NCBI GenBank assembly: GCA_016714225.1
Contig: JADJNS010000019.1
Coordinates: 255,992 to 319,991 of the forward strand
DNA length: 64,000 nt
Source of the DNA: Archangiaceae bacterium
Lineage (GTDB): Bacteria > Myxococcota > Myxococcia > Myxococcales > Myxococcaceae
Direction: 5' to 3'
The notes beneath the pieces were generated by a model. The model was not told the DNA's origin. It searched no databases and saw only the letters and a list, made by a program, of their open reading frames with translations. Shown one piece after another: positions 18,261 to 26,506 of the stretch (positions are counted from its first letter, which is position 1; each line of letters begins with the position of its first letter). A program made the position numbers and the translations under genes.

Positions 18261-18632
18261 CTACGGCACCATCGCTTCGGTCGGCGCGCCGCCGGGGCGA
18301 GGCAGGGCACAGATGAACCGGGTGCGGTTCGGCTCCACTGGCGGAGCGTCGGGGCCCATCTCGATGTCACGGGGAGGCTCGGGCATGACCAGCGCGCAAC
18401 CCAGCCCGCGGCCCTCTCGGCGCGCCTTGTCGGAGATGACCTGCGCGGCGGTCGCCTCGCGGTGCTTGATGTCGATGACCCCGACCATCATGTACTCCGA
18501 GGGCAGCAGGCCTCCATCGAGCCACGCCGGCTCCTGCCTGGCCGGCGCCGGGTCGAAGGAAGCGTCGAATTGTTCGAAGCGAGCCGTCACGCACGCCGTG
18601 ACCAGCAGACCGAGCACCCATACCTTGCGCAT
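18261..18632 (-). CDS. Small lipoprotein, 123 aa
   Basis: Short secreted lipoprotein: MRKVWVLGLLVTAC carries a clean signal with lipobox (LVTAC). The mature part contains PSEYMMVGVIDIKHREATAA, then ISDKARREGRGLGCALVMPE, and a second Cys near the end (RFICALP) that could pair with GCAL. No known domain recognised. It is read alone; the region before its start is the 600-base gap. Function unknown. Confidence 0.7.
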   Translation of the reverse strand: MRKVWVLGLLVTACVTARFEQFDASFDPAPARQEPAWLDGGLLPSEYMMVGVIDIKHREATAAQVISDKARREGRGLGCALVMPEPPRDIEMGPDAPPVEPNRTRFICALPRPGGAPTEAMVP

Positions 18633-19233
18633 TCGGCGTGTTCTTAACCCCGAACCCGTTCGTCGGCTGACGTGCCGCCACGGTTACATGCCTCGACGCG
18701 TCCTCGAGGAGCCCGGCGGCGCCGGTTACCAGCGGGGAACCGCCGGCGCGCCGCCGCCACCGCACTGCTCTTGGCCGGACCTGCAGGTCCAACGGGCTCC
18801 GAGACGGTCCCTCCTCACTCGGGCAGCTCCTCGTCCCGAGTGAGGTGCCTTTCGCAGACGAGGGCACGTGCGGCGCTTCCCCTCGCATCGCCCAGAGCCT
18901 GCCCGGCCACTTTTTCGGCGCTGCGTCTTTGGCGCTCGTAATACTACAACCTTGAGCTACTCGCCTCTTCATATACGCACCCCGCAATGACCCCCAAGGC
19001 ACCCCGAGCGGCGGTCGCGCCAGTCGCAGCCTGCCGCCCCACGTTGGCCCTCGCCCTCGGCGTACGAATGAGAGGAGCTGCCCGAGCACGGAGGGACCGC
19101 CGCTCAGGCGAGTGCCCGCTTGGCGGCCGAGAGAATTCCCCCCCACCGGCTCGACTGAAGGAGGTTCCCCGGTGGGAGACGAGACCGCAGCTTCCGAGGG
19201 GCTCGTCTACGACGCCGAGCTACGCTGCCCCGC
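18633..19233. other. Gene-free gap with hairpins and an AT-richer patch
   Basis: About 600 bases between the divergent lipoprotein and tex genes. No frame has a credible protein or RNA gene. Visible are a perfect 11-bp stem-loop at 18813-18845, a pseudo-palindrome ggacctgcaggtcc at 18778, an 8-bp inverted repeat cccaccgg/ccggtggg at 19142-19176, and a patch at about 18938-18982 (gtaatactacaacc ... cttcatatacg) with under half G+C against about 70% around it. The patch is the best candidate for a promoter. Confidence 0.5.
18813..18845. promoter_or_regulatory. Perfect 11-bp stem-loop in gene-free gap
   Basis: cctcactcggg, loop cagctcctcgt, cccgagtgagg: an uninterrupted 11-bp inverted repeat with an 11-nt loop. 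There is no T-tract. It could be an operator, an mRNA hairpin or a small-RNA terminator. Confidence 0.4.
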
Positions 19234-21474
19234 ATGTCTTCCGACCCTTCTCACCGCGCCGAGCTGGTCTCGCGCGAGCTCTCGCTGCCGCTGGCCGGCG
19301 TGCGCAGCACCCTCGAGCTGCTCGCCGGCGGAGCCACCGTCCCCTTCATCTCGCGCTACCGCAAAGAGGCCACCGGAGGCCTCGACGACGAGGCCATCAG
19401 CCGCATCGCCGCCCACGCCAAGGTGGTCGACACCCGCGAAGCCCGCCGCGCCACCATTCTCGAGAGCCTGAAGGAACAAGGCGTGCTCACCCCGGCGCTC
19501 GAGCAGGCCGTGCGCGCCGCCACCACCGCCAGCGCGCTCGAAGACCTCTACCTGCCCTACCGCCCCAAGCGCCGCACCCGCGCCACCACCGCCCGCGAGC
19601 GCGGGCTGCAGCCGCTCGCCGACCTGCTGCTCGCGCAAGGCCCCTCGTCGCTCTCGCGAGAGGCGCTCGCCGCGCCCTACGTCTCGGCCGAGAGAGAGCT
19701 GCCCGACGTCGACGCAGTCTGGGCCGGCGCGCGCGACATCGTCGCCGAGCAGATCGCCGAGCGGCCCGAGCTGCGCGCCACCGTGCGCAAGCTCTTCGTC
19801 GACGAGGCCCAGCTGGTGGTCGAGGCCGCGCGCGGCAAGTCGAAGGCCCCCGAGCTGCAGAAGTACGCCGACCACGTCGGGCGCCGCGAGCGCGCCTCGC
19901 AGGCCCCCTCGCACCGCGTGCTCGCCGCCGAGCGCGGAGAGACCGAAGGCCTGCTCAAGGTCTCGCTCGAGCTCGACGCCGCCGCCGTGCAGTCGCGGGT
20001 GCGCGCTGCCGTGACGAAGCGCGGCGCCGCCCCGGTGCTCGCCCGCGAGCTCGAGCTCGCCAGCGTCGACGCCGCCGACCGGCTGCTCTTGCCCTCGCTC
20101 GAGAGTGAGCGCCGCCGCGAGCTCAAAGAGCACGCCGACACCGAGGCCATTCACGTCTTCGCCCGCAACCTGCACGACCTGCTGCTGGCCGCCCCGCTGG
20201 GAGGCAAGCCGGTGGTGGCCATCGACCCCGGCCTGCGCACGGGCTGCAAGGTGGTGGCGCTCGACGCCCGCGGTGAGGTGAAGGCGCACGACACCATCTA
20301 CCCCCACACCGGCCGCGAGTCAGAGGCCGGCGCGGCGCTCGCGAAGCTGGTGAAGCAGGCGACCCCTACCGCCATCGCCATCGGCAACGGCACCGCCGGC
20401 CGTGAGACCGAGCTCTTCGTGAAGAAGCTGCAGGCCTCGGGCCTCATCGGCAAAGAGCTGAAGGTGGTGAGCGTCAGCGAAGCCGGCGCCTCGGTGTACT
20501 CGGCGTCAGAGGTCGCGCGCGAAGAGCTGCCCTCGCTCGACGTCACGCTGCGCGGCGCGGTCTCCATCGGCCGCCGCCTTCAAGACCCGCTCGCCGAGCT
20601 GGTGAAAATCGACCCCAAGAGCATCGGCGTGGGCCAGTACCAGCACGACGTCGACCAGCCCGCGCTGAACGCCGAGCTCGACCGGGTGGTCGAGACGGTG
20701 GTGAACCGCGTCGGCGTCGACCTGAACACCGCCTCGCCCACGCTGCTGCGCTCCATCGCCGGCCTGGGCCCCGCGCTGGCCACCGCCATCGTGGCCCACC
20801 GCGCGAAGCACGGCGCCTTCGAGACCCGCGCCCAGCTCAGAGAGGTGCCCCGCCTGGGCGCGCGCGCCTACGAGCAGTGCGCCGGCTTCTTGCGCGTGGC
20901 CGGGCCCGAGCCGCTCGATGCCAGCGCGGTGCACCCCGAGCGCTACCCCGTGGTGGCCAAGATGGCGAAGGACCTCGGCGTCACCCGCCAGGCGCTCGTC
21001 GGCAACGGAGCGCTCGCCAAGAAGATCGACGTCTCGAAGTACCTCGACCCGGCCGACGGCCTCGGGCTGCCCACCCTCAACGACATCGTGAAGGAGCTCG
21101 AGAAGCCCGGCCGCGACCCCCGCGCCGAGTTCGTCGAGGTGGGCTTCGACCCCGGCATCACCGAGCTCGAGCACGTCAAGCCCGGCCAGGTGCTCAACGG
21201 CATCGTCACCAACGTCGCCGCGTTCGGAGCCTTCGTCGACATCGGCGTGCACCAGGACGGGCTGGTGCACGTGAGCGAGCTCGCGCACCGCTTCGTCAAA
21301 GACCCCTCTGAGGTCGTCAAGGTCGGCGAGCGGGTCAAGGTGAAGGTGCTGCAGGTCGACCTTCAGCGAAAGCGCGTGGCCCTCTCCATCAAGGCGATGC
21401 AGCCGCAGGGCGCGCCCCAGCCCCACGCCGCCCCGCAGGGCTTCAACTCGATTCGCATCTCCGGGCGAAAGTGA
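19234..21474 (+). CDS. tex: Tex, S1-domain RNA-binding transcription accessory protein
   Basis: 746-residue Tex (Spt6-like) protein with the whole family architecture: helical Tex N-terminus with the signature TVPFISRYRKEATGGLDDE (residues about 38-56), a YqgF/RNase H-like domain beginning KPVVAIDPGLRTGCKV near residue 326, helix-hairpin-helix motifs around 490-560 (NTASPTLLRSIAGLGPALA, VGQYQHDVDQ just before) and a C-terminal S1 domain at about 649-720 (GIVTNVAAFGAFVDIGVHQD, DGLVHVSELAH). Tex binds nucleic acid and associates with RNA polymerase; it affects toxin gene expression and stress tolerance in other bacteria. Standalone housekeeping gene, intact, usual length. Confidence 0.97.
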   Translation: MSSDPSHRAELVSRELSLPLAGVRSTLELLAGGATVPFISRYRKEATGGLDDEAISRIAAHAKVVDTREARRATILESLKEQGVLTPALEQAVRAATTASALEDLYLPYRPKRRTRATTARERGLQPLADLLLAQGPSSLSREALAAPYVSAERELPDVDAVWAGARDIVAEQIAERPELRATVRKLFVDEAQLVVEAARGKSKAPELQKYADHVGRRERASQAPSHRVLAAERGETEGLLKVSLELDAAAVQSRVRAAVTKRGAAPVLARELELASVDAADRLLLPSLESERRRELKEHADTEAIHVFARNLHDLLLAAPLGGKPVVAIDPGLRTGCKVVALDARGEVKAHDTIYPHTGRESEAGAALAKLVKQATPTAIAIGNGTAGRETELFVKKLQASGLIGKELKVVSVSEAGASVYSASEVAREELPSLDVTLRGAVSIGRRLQDPLAELVKIDPKSIGVGQYQHDVDQPALNAELDRVVETVVNRVGVDLNTASPTLLRSIAGLGPALATAIVAHRAKHGAFETRAQLREVPRLGARAYEQCAGFLRVAGPEPLDASAVHPERYPVVAKMAKDLGVTRQALVGNGALAKKIDVSKYLDPADGLGLPTLNDIVKELEKPGRDPRAEFVEVGFDPGITELEHVKPGQVLNGIVTNVAAFGAFVDIGVHQDGLVHVSELAHRFVKDPSEVVKVGERVKVKVLQVDLQRKRVALSIKAMQPQGAPQPHAAPQGFNSIRISGRK

Positions 21475-21514
21475 AGCGCCTCAACAACCTCGAGCCGAGG
21501 CCCCCGCCCGATAT

Positions 21515-22654
21515 CTAGTCTTCCGCCGCGGCGAAGGCCGGGTTCTCGACGAAGCCCACGTCGGTGAGGGCGTTCAAGAACGCGAGCACGTCGCCGCGCT
21601 CTTCCGCGGTGAGAACGAAGCCGCGAATCAGCCCCGACTTGAGCGGGTTCAGGCGGCCGTCGCCGGCCAGGGGCCCGCTCGCGGTGACGGTGCCTCCGGC
21701 GGCGTAGTGGCTCAACACGTCGTCGAGCGTGGCCAGGCTGCCGTCGTGCATGTACGGAGCGGTCAGCGCCACGTTGCGAAGGCTCTGCGGCCGAAATCGC
21801 CCGCGGTCGTCCTTGCGAAGCGTCACCTCGTACAGCCCCTGGTCCTGAGGGGGGTACCCACCATCGAGGTTGTAGAGGCCGTTGTTGAAGAAGGGGTAGG
21901 TCGCCGTGTCTTCGGTGGTGCGCGCGTCGCGATACGAGGTGGTCAGGTTGCTGCCACTGTGGCAGTGAAAGCACTCCAGGCGCTCGCCGTTGAAAAGCGC
22001 GAGCCCGCGCTTCTGCGAATCGGTGAGCGCCGACTTGTCTCCGGCGAGGTAGCGGTCGTACGGGCTGTCGGCCCCGACCAAGGAGCGACAGAACGTGGCC
22101 AGGGCGAAGATGATCTTCTCGACGGTCGGGCCCGACGCGCTCTCGGGGAAGGCAGCGCGAAACGCCGCCGGGTACCGGGAGTCATTCTCGAAGCGCGCCA
22201 GCACCGCTGAGACGTTGCCGTCGTTGACGCCGAGCTCGACCGGCCGGTCGTTTCGAATCGGAACTGCGAGCTGCGACTCGAGCGCGATGAGCCCGTCGTT
22301 CGCCCAGGTCAGGGTCGAGTTGTACGCGGCGTTCTGCAGCCCCTGCGCATTGCGCGTCAGCACGTGCCCGGTCGACCCGACGGCCGTCTTCTTCCCATCG
22401 GTGAAGGCGAGCTTCTGGTCGTGACAGCTGGCACACGACTGCGTCTGATTGCCCGACAGGCGAACGTCGTAGAACAACCGCCGACCGAGCTGCAGCTTGG
22501 CCTCGGTAGGGGGGTTGTTCTCGGGAATCGCGGGGAGCTGCAGCGCTCGCGGCACGCCCAGCACCGCCCGCCACTGCGCATCGCGGTCGCCGCAGCTGGC
22601 GAGAAGCAAGCCCGCCACCACACAGCCCAGCGGTCGCGAGCCCGGCCGACTCAC
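21515..22654 (-). CDS. mbnH: MbnH-type di-heme enzyme (MauG/cytochrome c peroxidase family)
   Basis: 379-residue periplasmic lipoprotein (GTG start, VAGLLLASC lipobox) of the bacterial di-heme peroxidase superfamily. Two heme-c sites are seen: CASCH (residues 74-78) and CFHCH (228-232), plus family blocks LQLGRRLFYDVRLSGN, LGVNDGN and APYMHDGSLATLDDVLSHY. It corresponds to the MXAN_0977-type di-heme partner of the former metallo-mystery pair, now called MbnH, which uses peroxide-level oxidation to convert a Trp of MbnP to kynurenine. The GTG at 22654 overlaps the TGA of mbnP (GTGA), so the two are translationally coupled. ATG codons further upstream lie inside mbnP and would destroy the lipobox context. 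Confidence 0.92.
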   Translation of the reverse strand: MSRPGSRPLGCVVAGLLLASCGDRDAQWRAVLGVPRALQLPAIPENNPPTEAKLQLGRRLFYDVRLSGNQTQSCASCHDQKLAFTDGKKTAVGSTGHVLTRNAQGLQNAAYNSTLTWANDGLIALESQLAVPIRNDRPVELGVNDGNVSAVLARFENDSRYPAAFRAAFPESASGPTVEKIIFALATFCRSLVGADSPYDRYLAGDKSALTDSQKRGLALFNGERLECFHCHSGSNLTTSYRDARTTEDTATYPFFNNGLYNLDGGYPPQDQGLYEVTLRKDDRGRFRPQSLRNVALTAPYMHDGSLATLDDVLSHYAAGGTVTASGPLAGDGRLNPLKSGLIRGFVLTAEERGDVLAFLNALTDVGFVENPAFAAAED

Positions 22655-23586
22655 GGCGTCGCGCGCACGAACACTGCGTTGCTCGCGGTCGTCGACTTGC
22701 CCGTCGCGATGTCGAGCCCGAACGACGAGAAGATGGTCGGGCAGTCGGGCTGGTCTGGCGAGGAGTGGCACTCGACTCCCGGGCCCTGACCAATCACGTT
22801 GAAGTTTGCGTCGTACTTGGGAGACACGAAGTCCAACCCCTGCAGCACCTTTTTCAAATCGATGCCGACGGTGTCGTGGGTGAGGTCGAACGACGACAGC
22901 GTGACGCTGGGGTTGTTCACGTAGGTGCAGCTGTCGCGGTCTTCCAGCGCCTTGCCGGCCATCGGCCCGCAGTCTCGGCTGCCGATGTGCAAGTAGCCTT
23001 CACCCGACCCGTTCGACCCGTCGTTGATGGTGAAGTTGAAGATGAAGTGCCGGTAGCCGCTGCTCCAGTTCCAGTACAGCTCGGCGAGCGGAGACGGAGC
23101 GCCCTCGGGAGTGTTCTCGGCGATCACCTTCTTCATCACCGGCTGCGGCACCCCGACCTCGAACGACACCGTCTTCACGTCAGCGACCCGCGTCTTGCCG
23201 GTGATGGCCGGGTGGGTGCGGCCGGTGCCCTCTCCTCCGCCGAGCATGGTCGCTCCGCACGAGCCTTCGGAGTTGCCGGTGAGATCGACCAGCGAGAGCT
23301 GACCTTGCGCCGACGCGAGCTGAAACGCGTCTTCGTCGAGCGTGGTCTCGACTTCCTTGCCGCTCGAATCGAGCAGCTTCAGGTTGCTCAGGTAGAAGCG
23401 AAGGTCGTTGATGCCGATGGTGGTGGCGCCCGACGTGCCGAAGCCAGTCGGGGCGTCGGTGCAACCGACCGGCTTGCCGTCGACCAGCGCGGCGAACTTC
23501 ATCGAGAAGGCTTCTGGCGCGCGGCCACAGGCGAAGCACAGCGCGAGAGCGGCGATGGCGAGCGAGGCCCGCGGCGTGAAGGTCAT
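22651..23586 (-). CDS. mbnP: MbnP family periplasmic metal-binding protein
   Basis: 311 residues; lipoprotein signal MTFTPRASLAIAALALCFAC. Matches the four-Cys partner of the MbnP/MbnH pair: FSMKFAALVDGKPVGCTD opening strand, ITGKTRVADVKTVSFEVGVP, the signature YWNWSSGYRHFIFNF (W172, W174), GEGYLHIGSRDC and the late Cys set C206, C220, C273, C282. In studied members one Trp of the W-x-W segment is oxidised to kynurenine by MbnH and the protein then binds copper. ATG 23586 is the only start giving a signal peptide. Divergent from the His-rich gene across 142 bases that contain an operator-like palindrome. Confidence 0.92.
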   Translation of the reverse strand: MTFTPRASLAIAALALCFACGRAPEAFSMKFAALVDGKPVGCTDAPTGFGTSGATTIGINDLRFYLSNLKLLDSSGKEVETTLDEDAFQLASAQGQLSLVDLTGNSEGSCGATMLGGGEGTGRTHPAITGKTRVADVKTVSFEVGVPQPVMKKVIAENTPEGAPSPLAELYWNWSSGYRHFIFNFTINDGSNGSGEGYLHIGSRDCGPMAGKALEDRDSCTYVNNPSVTLSSFDLTHDTVGIDLKKVLQGLDFVSPKYDANFNVIGQGPGVECHSSPDQPDCPTIFSSFGLDIATGKSTTASNAVFVRATP

Positions 23587-23622
23587 GGCCGCCTGCTTCG
23601 CACGAAGGCCGCCGACTGCCGA

Positions 23623-23639
23623 TGCTACAAATTGTCGCA
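23623..23639. promoter_or_regulatory. Imperfect 17-bp palindrome in the mbnP/His-rich divergent promoter
   Basis: TGCTACAA-A-TTGTCGCA: seven of eight arm positions are complementary around one central base. It lies in an AT-richer spot between the two divergent start codons, 37 bases from mbnP and 90 from the rightward gene. A metal-responsive repressor site is an inference; no regulator gene is adjacent. Confidence 0.45.
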
Positions 23640-23728
23640 GCGACCCCGGCCTGGCTTGCTGGGCCGCGCTGGTGCGCAGACACGGGGGCACGCCACCGCC
23701 GGGCCGTGTGCTAACAGCCGCATCCACG

Positions 23729-24097
23729 GTGAAGCAGCTCCCCGGCATCGGTGCGGCGTTGCTCCTCGGCTGGGGTCTCGTCGCGGCGCCGATCTTCCAT
23801 CAGTTCGTCGGCCACGCGCACCGCGACGAGCCGGTGCTGTACAAGCCGCGCGCGCTGTCGCTGAAGCCCGTGAAGCGCGGCTCTCCGAAGCACTCGCACG
23901 GAGCGCCGCGGCGGCCCGGCGCGCCAGGGGAGCACGGCGCCGGCAGCCTCGAGCACGGGCGCGCGCTGCTGCACGCCGCGCCCGCCACACCCACACTGAC
24001 GCTGCTCGCGCTCGCGCTGCCCACGCCTCACTTCGACAGGCCGTCGCAACCGCCGCTGATCGAGCGTCCTCGGGTCGAGCAACCGCAAGGGCCCTAG
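23729..24097 (+). CDS. Small His-rich membrane-anchored protein, metal locus
   Basis: About 122 residues from GTG 23729. One N-terminal hydrophobic segment (residues 5-22, IGAALLLGWGLVAAPIFHQF) would place the rest in the periplasm. The remainder is rich in His (FVGHAHRDE, KHSHG, GEHGAGSLEHG, LLHA) and Pro and contains no folded domain I can name. Located between divergent mbnP and the TonB-dependent receptor, it looks like a metal-buffering or sensing accessory of the same locus. GTG at 23709 would add seven residues. The start is uncertain, but the coding frame is supported by the membrane segment and the 89-base distance to the receptor. Confidence 0.6.
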   Translation: MKQLPGIGAALLLGWGLVAAPIFHQFVGHAHRDEPVLYKPRALSLKPVKRGSPKHSHGAPRRPGAPGEHGAGSLEHGRALLHAAPATPTLTLLALALPTPHFDRPSQPPLIERPRVEQPQGP

Positions 24098-24186
24098 AGC
24101 GCCGACGCAGCGCCTTGAACCCTTCGCTCTGCCTCCGGCGGCGTCTGCCGCCGCGGGCGTTCACCCATCTTCCCGAGGTCACTCGT

Positions 24187-26358
24187 TTGCGTCTGCACGC
24201 CAGCGGTCTGCTGCTTCTCTTTGCTTCGCGCGCGACGTTCGCGCACGAGGCGTTACCCGACGGGGGCATCGAGTCGCTCGCCGACGCCGGAGTCCCCGGC
24301 CTGCCCCAACACGACTACTCCACGGTGGTGCTCGCGCGGCGGCCCATCAGCGCGGCGTCGTCTTTCTCGGTGCGCGACCGCGACTTCCAGCTGAGGCCCG
24401 TCGGTTCGGTGCAAGACATCTTGCGCGTCACGCCAGGCCTGGTGCTGGTGCAGCACTCGGGCGGAGGAAAGGCGAACCAGTATTTTTTGCGCGGCTTCGA
24501 CGCCGACCACGGCACCGACCTCGCGCTCAGCATCGACGGCGTGCCCATCAACATGGTCTCGCACGCGCACGGCCAGGGCTTCGCCGACACGAACTTCGTC
24601 ATCCCCGAAGTCATCGAGCGGGTCGAGCTGACCAAGGGCCCCTACTTCGCCAGCCAGGGAGACTTCGCCACCGCGGGCACCGTCAACCTGGTGTCACGCG
24701 AGTCGTTCGAGCACACCGCCTCGCTCGGGGTGGGCTTCGGGGGCTCACCCGGTCGGGGCCAACCCAGCGCGCGCGTGCTCATCACCGCAAGCCCGAAGCT
24801 CGATTCGTTTCGCGCCACCTTTGCGGCCGAGCTCGGCCAGAGCAACGGCCCCTTCGACAGCCCCGACCGATGGAACCGCTTCAAGCTCTACAACCGGCTG
24901 AGCATCGACCCGACACCGCGCTCGACGCTGTCGCTCATCGAGATGAGCTACGGCGGCGACTGGCGCGGCTCGGGGCAGCTCCCGGCGCGCGCGGTCGAGT
25001 CGGGGCAGGTCTCGCGCTTCGGCACCCTCGACCCCAGCGAGGGCGGCAGCAGCGCTCGCCACCAGCTCGCACTCATCTGGGTGGCTCACCCCGACGAGCG
25101 TTCGCAGGTCGATGCGTTGCTCTACGTCGCCACCTACCGCTTCAACCTGTACTCGAACTTCACCCTGTTCCTGAACGACCCGCTCGCCGGAGACGAAATC
25201 GAACAGGTCGACCGCCGCACCCTTTACGGAGGGCGCGTCTCGTACCGCCTGATTCGCAACGCGGGGCCGATTCGCTTCGACACCCGCCTCGGCGCCGATC
25301 TGCGCGCCGACGACATTCACGCCGAGCTCTGGCACACCGCGCAGCGCAAGCCGCTCACCAACCTGCGCTCGAACGACGTGCACGAGCAGCTCGGTGGAGC
25401 GTTCATCAACGAAGAGGTGTCGTTCTGGAGCTGGGCGCGGCTGAACGTGGGCGGCCGCTTCGACCTCATCAACTACGCCGTCGACGACCCCACCACCGAA
25501 CTGAGCGGCACGGGGAGCGCGGTGCAGTTCTCTCCCAAGGCCAGCCTGGTGGTGACGCCCCTTCAGCGCGAGGCGGCGCAGCTCGAGCTGTACGTGAACT
25601 GGGGGCACGGTTTTCACTCCAACGACGTGCGCGGCGCGTTCGCGACGCCCGCGGTCTCTCCGCTCACCCGCGCCATCGGCGAAGAGGTGGGCGCGCGCGC
25701 GCGGCTGTTCGGCAGGTGGGACCTCGCGGCCGCCGGTTGGCTGCTCGACCTCGCCGACGAGACGGTGTGGGTCGGTGACGAAGGCACCACCGCGGTGAAC
25801 GGGCCCACGCGGCGCTATGGCCTCGAGCTCGAGACGCGCCTCGAAATCACCTCGTGGCTGGCGGCAGACCTCGACGTGACGTTCACCCACTCGCAGTTCA
25901 GCACCGACGGCTCGAACGGCGGCGGGCTGGCGCTGGCTCCCAAAGAGACCTGGTCGGGCGGGCTCTCGGCCAGACACGTGCTCGGGCCCGGCCTCGCGCG
26001 CGGAGGCGTGCGCTTCTTCGGAATCGGCGACCGGCCCGCGACCGACGACGGCGCGCTGGTGGCGCCCGGGTTCACCCAGGTCGACCTGCATCTGGGCTAC
26101 CGCATCTGGAAGCTCGACCTCGCCGTCGACATCGAGAACCTCTTCAACGCGAGCTTCCGGTCGGCGCAGTTCGCGACGGTCAGCCGGCTGCGCAACGAGC
26201 CGGCAATCGGCTCGGTGGCTCCCGCGGGGCTCACCTGCGGGTCGAAGGGAAGACTCGCCGCGTCGCCCAACGGCACCTTCCAGGGCTGCGAAGACGTCGA
26301 CTACACGCCCGCGTACCCCTTCACGGTGCGCGCGACCGCGACCTTGTTCTTCGACTGA
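24187..26358 (+). CDS. TonB-dependent outer-membrane receptor
   Basis: About 723 residues. Signal peptide LRLHASGLLLLFASRATFA followed by a plug domain: SVQDILRVTPGLVLVQHSGG, KANQYFLRGFDADHGTDLAL, SIDGVPINMVSHAHGQGFAD and VIERVELTKGPYFASQGDFA. Then a 22-strand-type barrel ends with DIENLFNASFRSAQFAT and a terminal aromatic (TATLFFD). No ATG opens the signal peptide; TTG 24187, seven bases after a cgagg motif, is the best start. The GHAHGQ-type His segment in the plug and the neighbouring MbnP/MbnH and His-rich proteins suggest import of copper, zinc or a chelate; receptors of this subclass often accompany that pair. Substrate not proven. Confidence 0.9.
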   Translation: MRLHASGLLLLFASRATFAHEALPDGGIESLADAGVPGLPQHDYSTVVLARRPISAASSFSVRDRDFQLRPVGSVQDILRVTPGLVLVQHSGGGKANQYFLRGFDADHGTDLALSIDGVPINMVSHAHGQGFADTNFVIPEVIERVELTKGPYFASQGDFATAGTVNLVSRESFEHTASLGVGFGGSPGRGQPSARVLITASPKLDSFRATFAAELGQSNGPFDSPDRWNRFKLYNRLSIDPTPRSTLSLIEMSYGGDWRGSGQLPARAVESGQVSRFGTLDPSEGGSSARHQLALIWVAHPDERSQVDALLYVATYRFNLYSNFTLFLNDPLAGDEIEQVDRRTLYGGRVSYRLIRNAGPIRFDTRLGADLRADDIHAELWHTAQRKPLTNLRSNDVHEQLGGAFINEEVSFWSWARLNVGGRFDLINYAVDDPTTELSGTGSAVQFSPKASLVVTPLQREAAQLELYVNWGHGFHSNDVRGAFATPAVSPLTRAIGEEVGARARLFGRWDLAAAGWLLDLADETVWVGDEGTTAVNGPTRRYGLELETRLEITSWLAADLDVTFTHSQFSTDGSNGGGLALAPKETWSGGLSARHVLGPGLARGGVRFFGIGDRPATDDGALVAPGFTQVDLHLGYRIWKLDLAVDIENLFNASFRSAQFATVSRLRNEPAIGSVAPAGLTCGSKGRLAASPNGTFQGCEDVDYTPAYPFTVRATATLFFD

Positions 26359-26506
26359 CTTCGAGTTCCTCCGTCACACCTTCGCGTCAGGCGTGTACGA
26401 GTCCGTGCCCGAAAACGCGCTCAACCCTGAGCCGAGGGTGACAGCGCGCCGGGCCGCTTGCTCGACAGCCCGGCACCTCGGGCATATTCGGCACCCAGAA
26501 CCCGAC

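Noticed and set aside
18935..18990. tRNA-like segment on the minus strand (gtagctcaaggttgtag)
   Set aside because: It resembles a D-arm, but no acceptor, anticodon or T-arm pairing can be made around it.
19160..19176. gaaggaggttcc as ribosome site of an upstream-started tex
   Set aside because: The only nearby start (GTG 19172) is not in the tex frame; ATG 19234 fits the family N-terminus.
22765..26358. 1197-residue receptor starting at 22765
   Set aside because: The first 470 residues are antisense to mbnP and include the His-rich gene's region in another frame; the signal peptide of the receptor starts at 24187.
26448..26474. GCCGGGC/GCCCGGC inverted repeat as terminator of the receptor gene
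   Set aside because: 13-base loop, no T-tract, and 7-bp GC arms are expected by chance at this composition.
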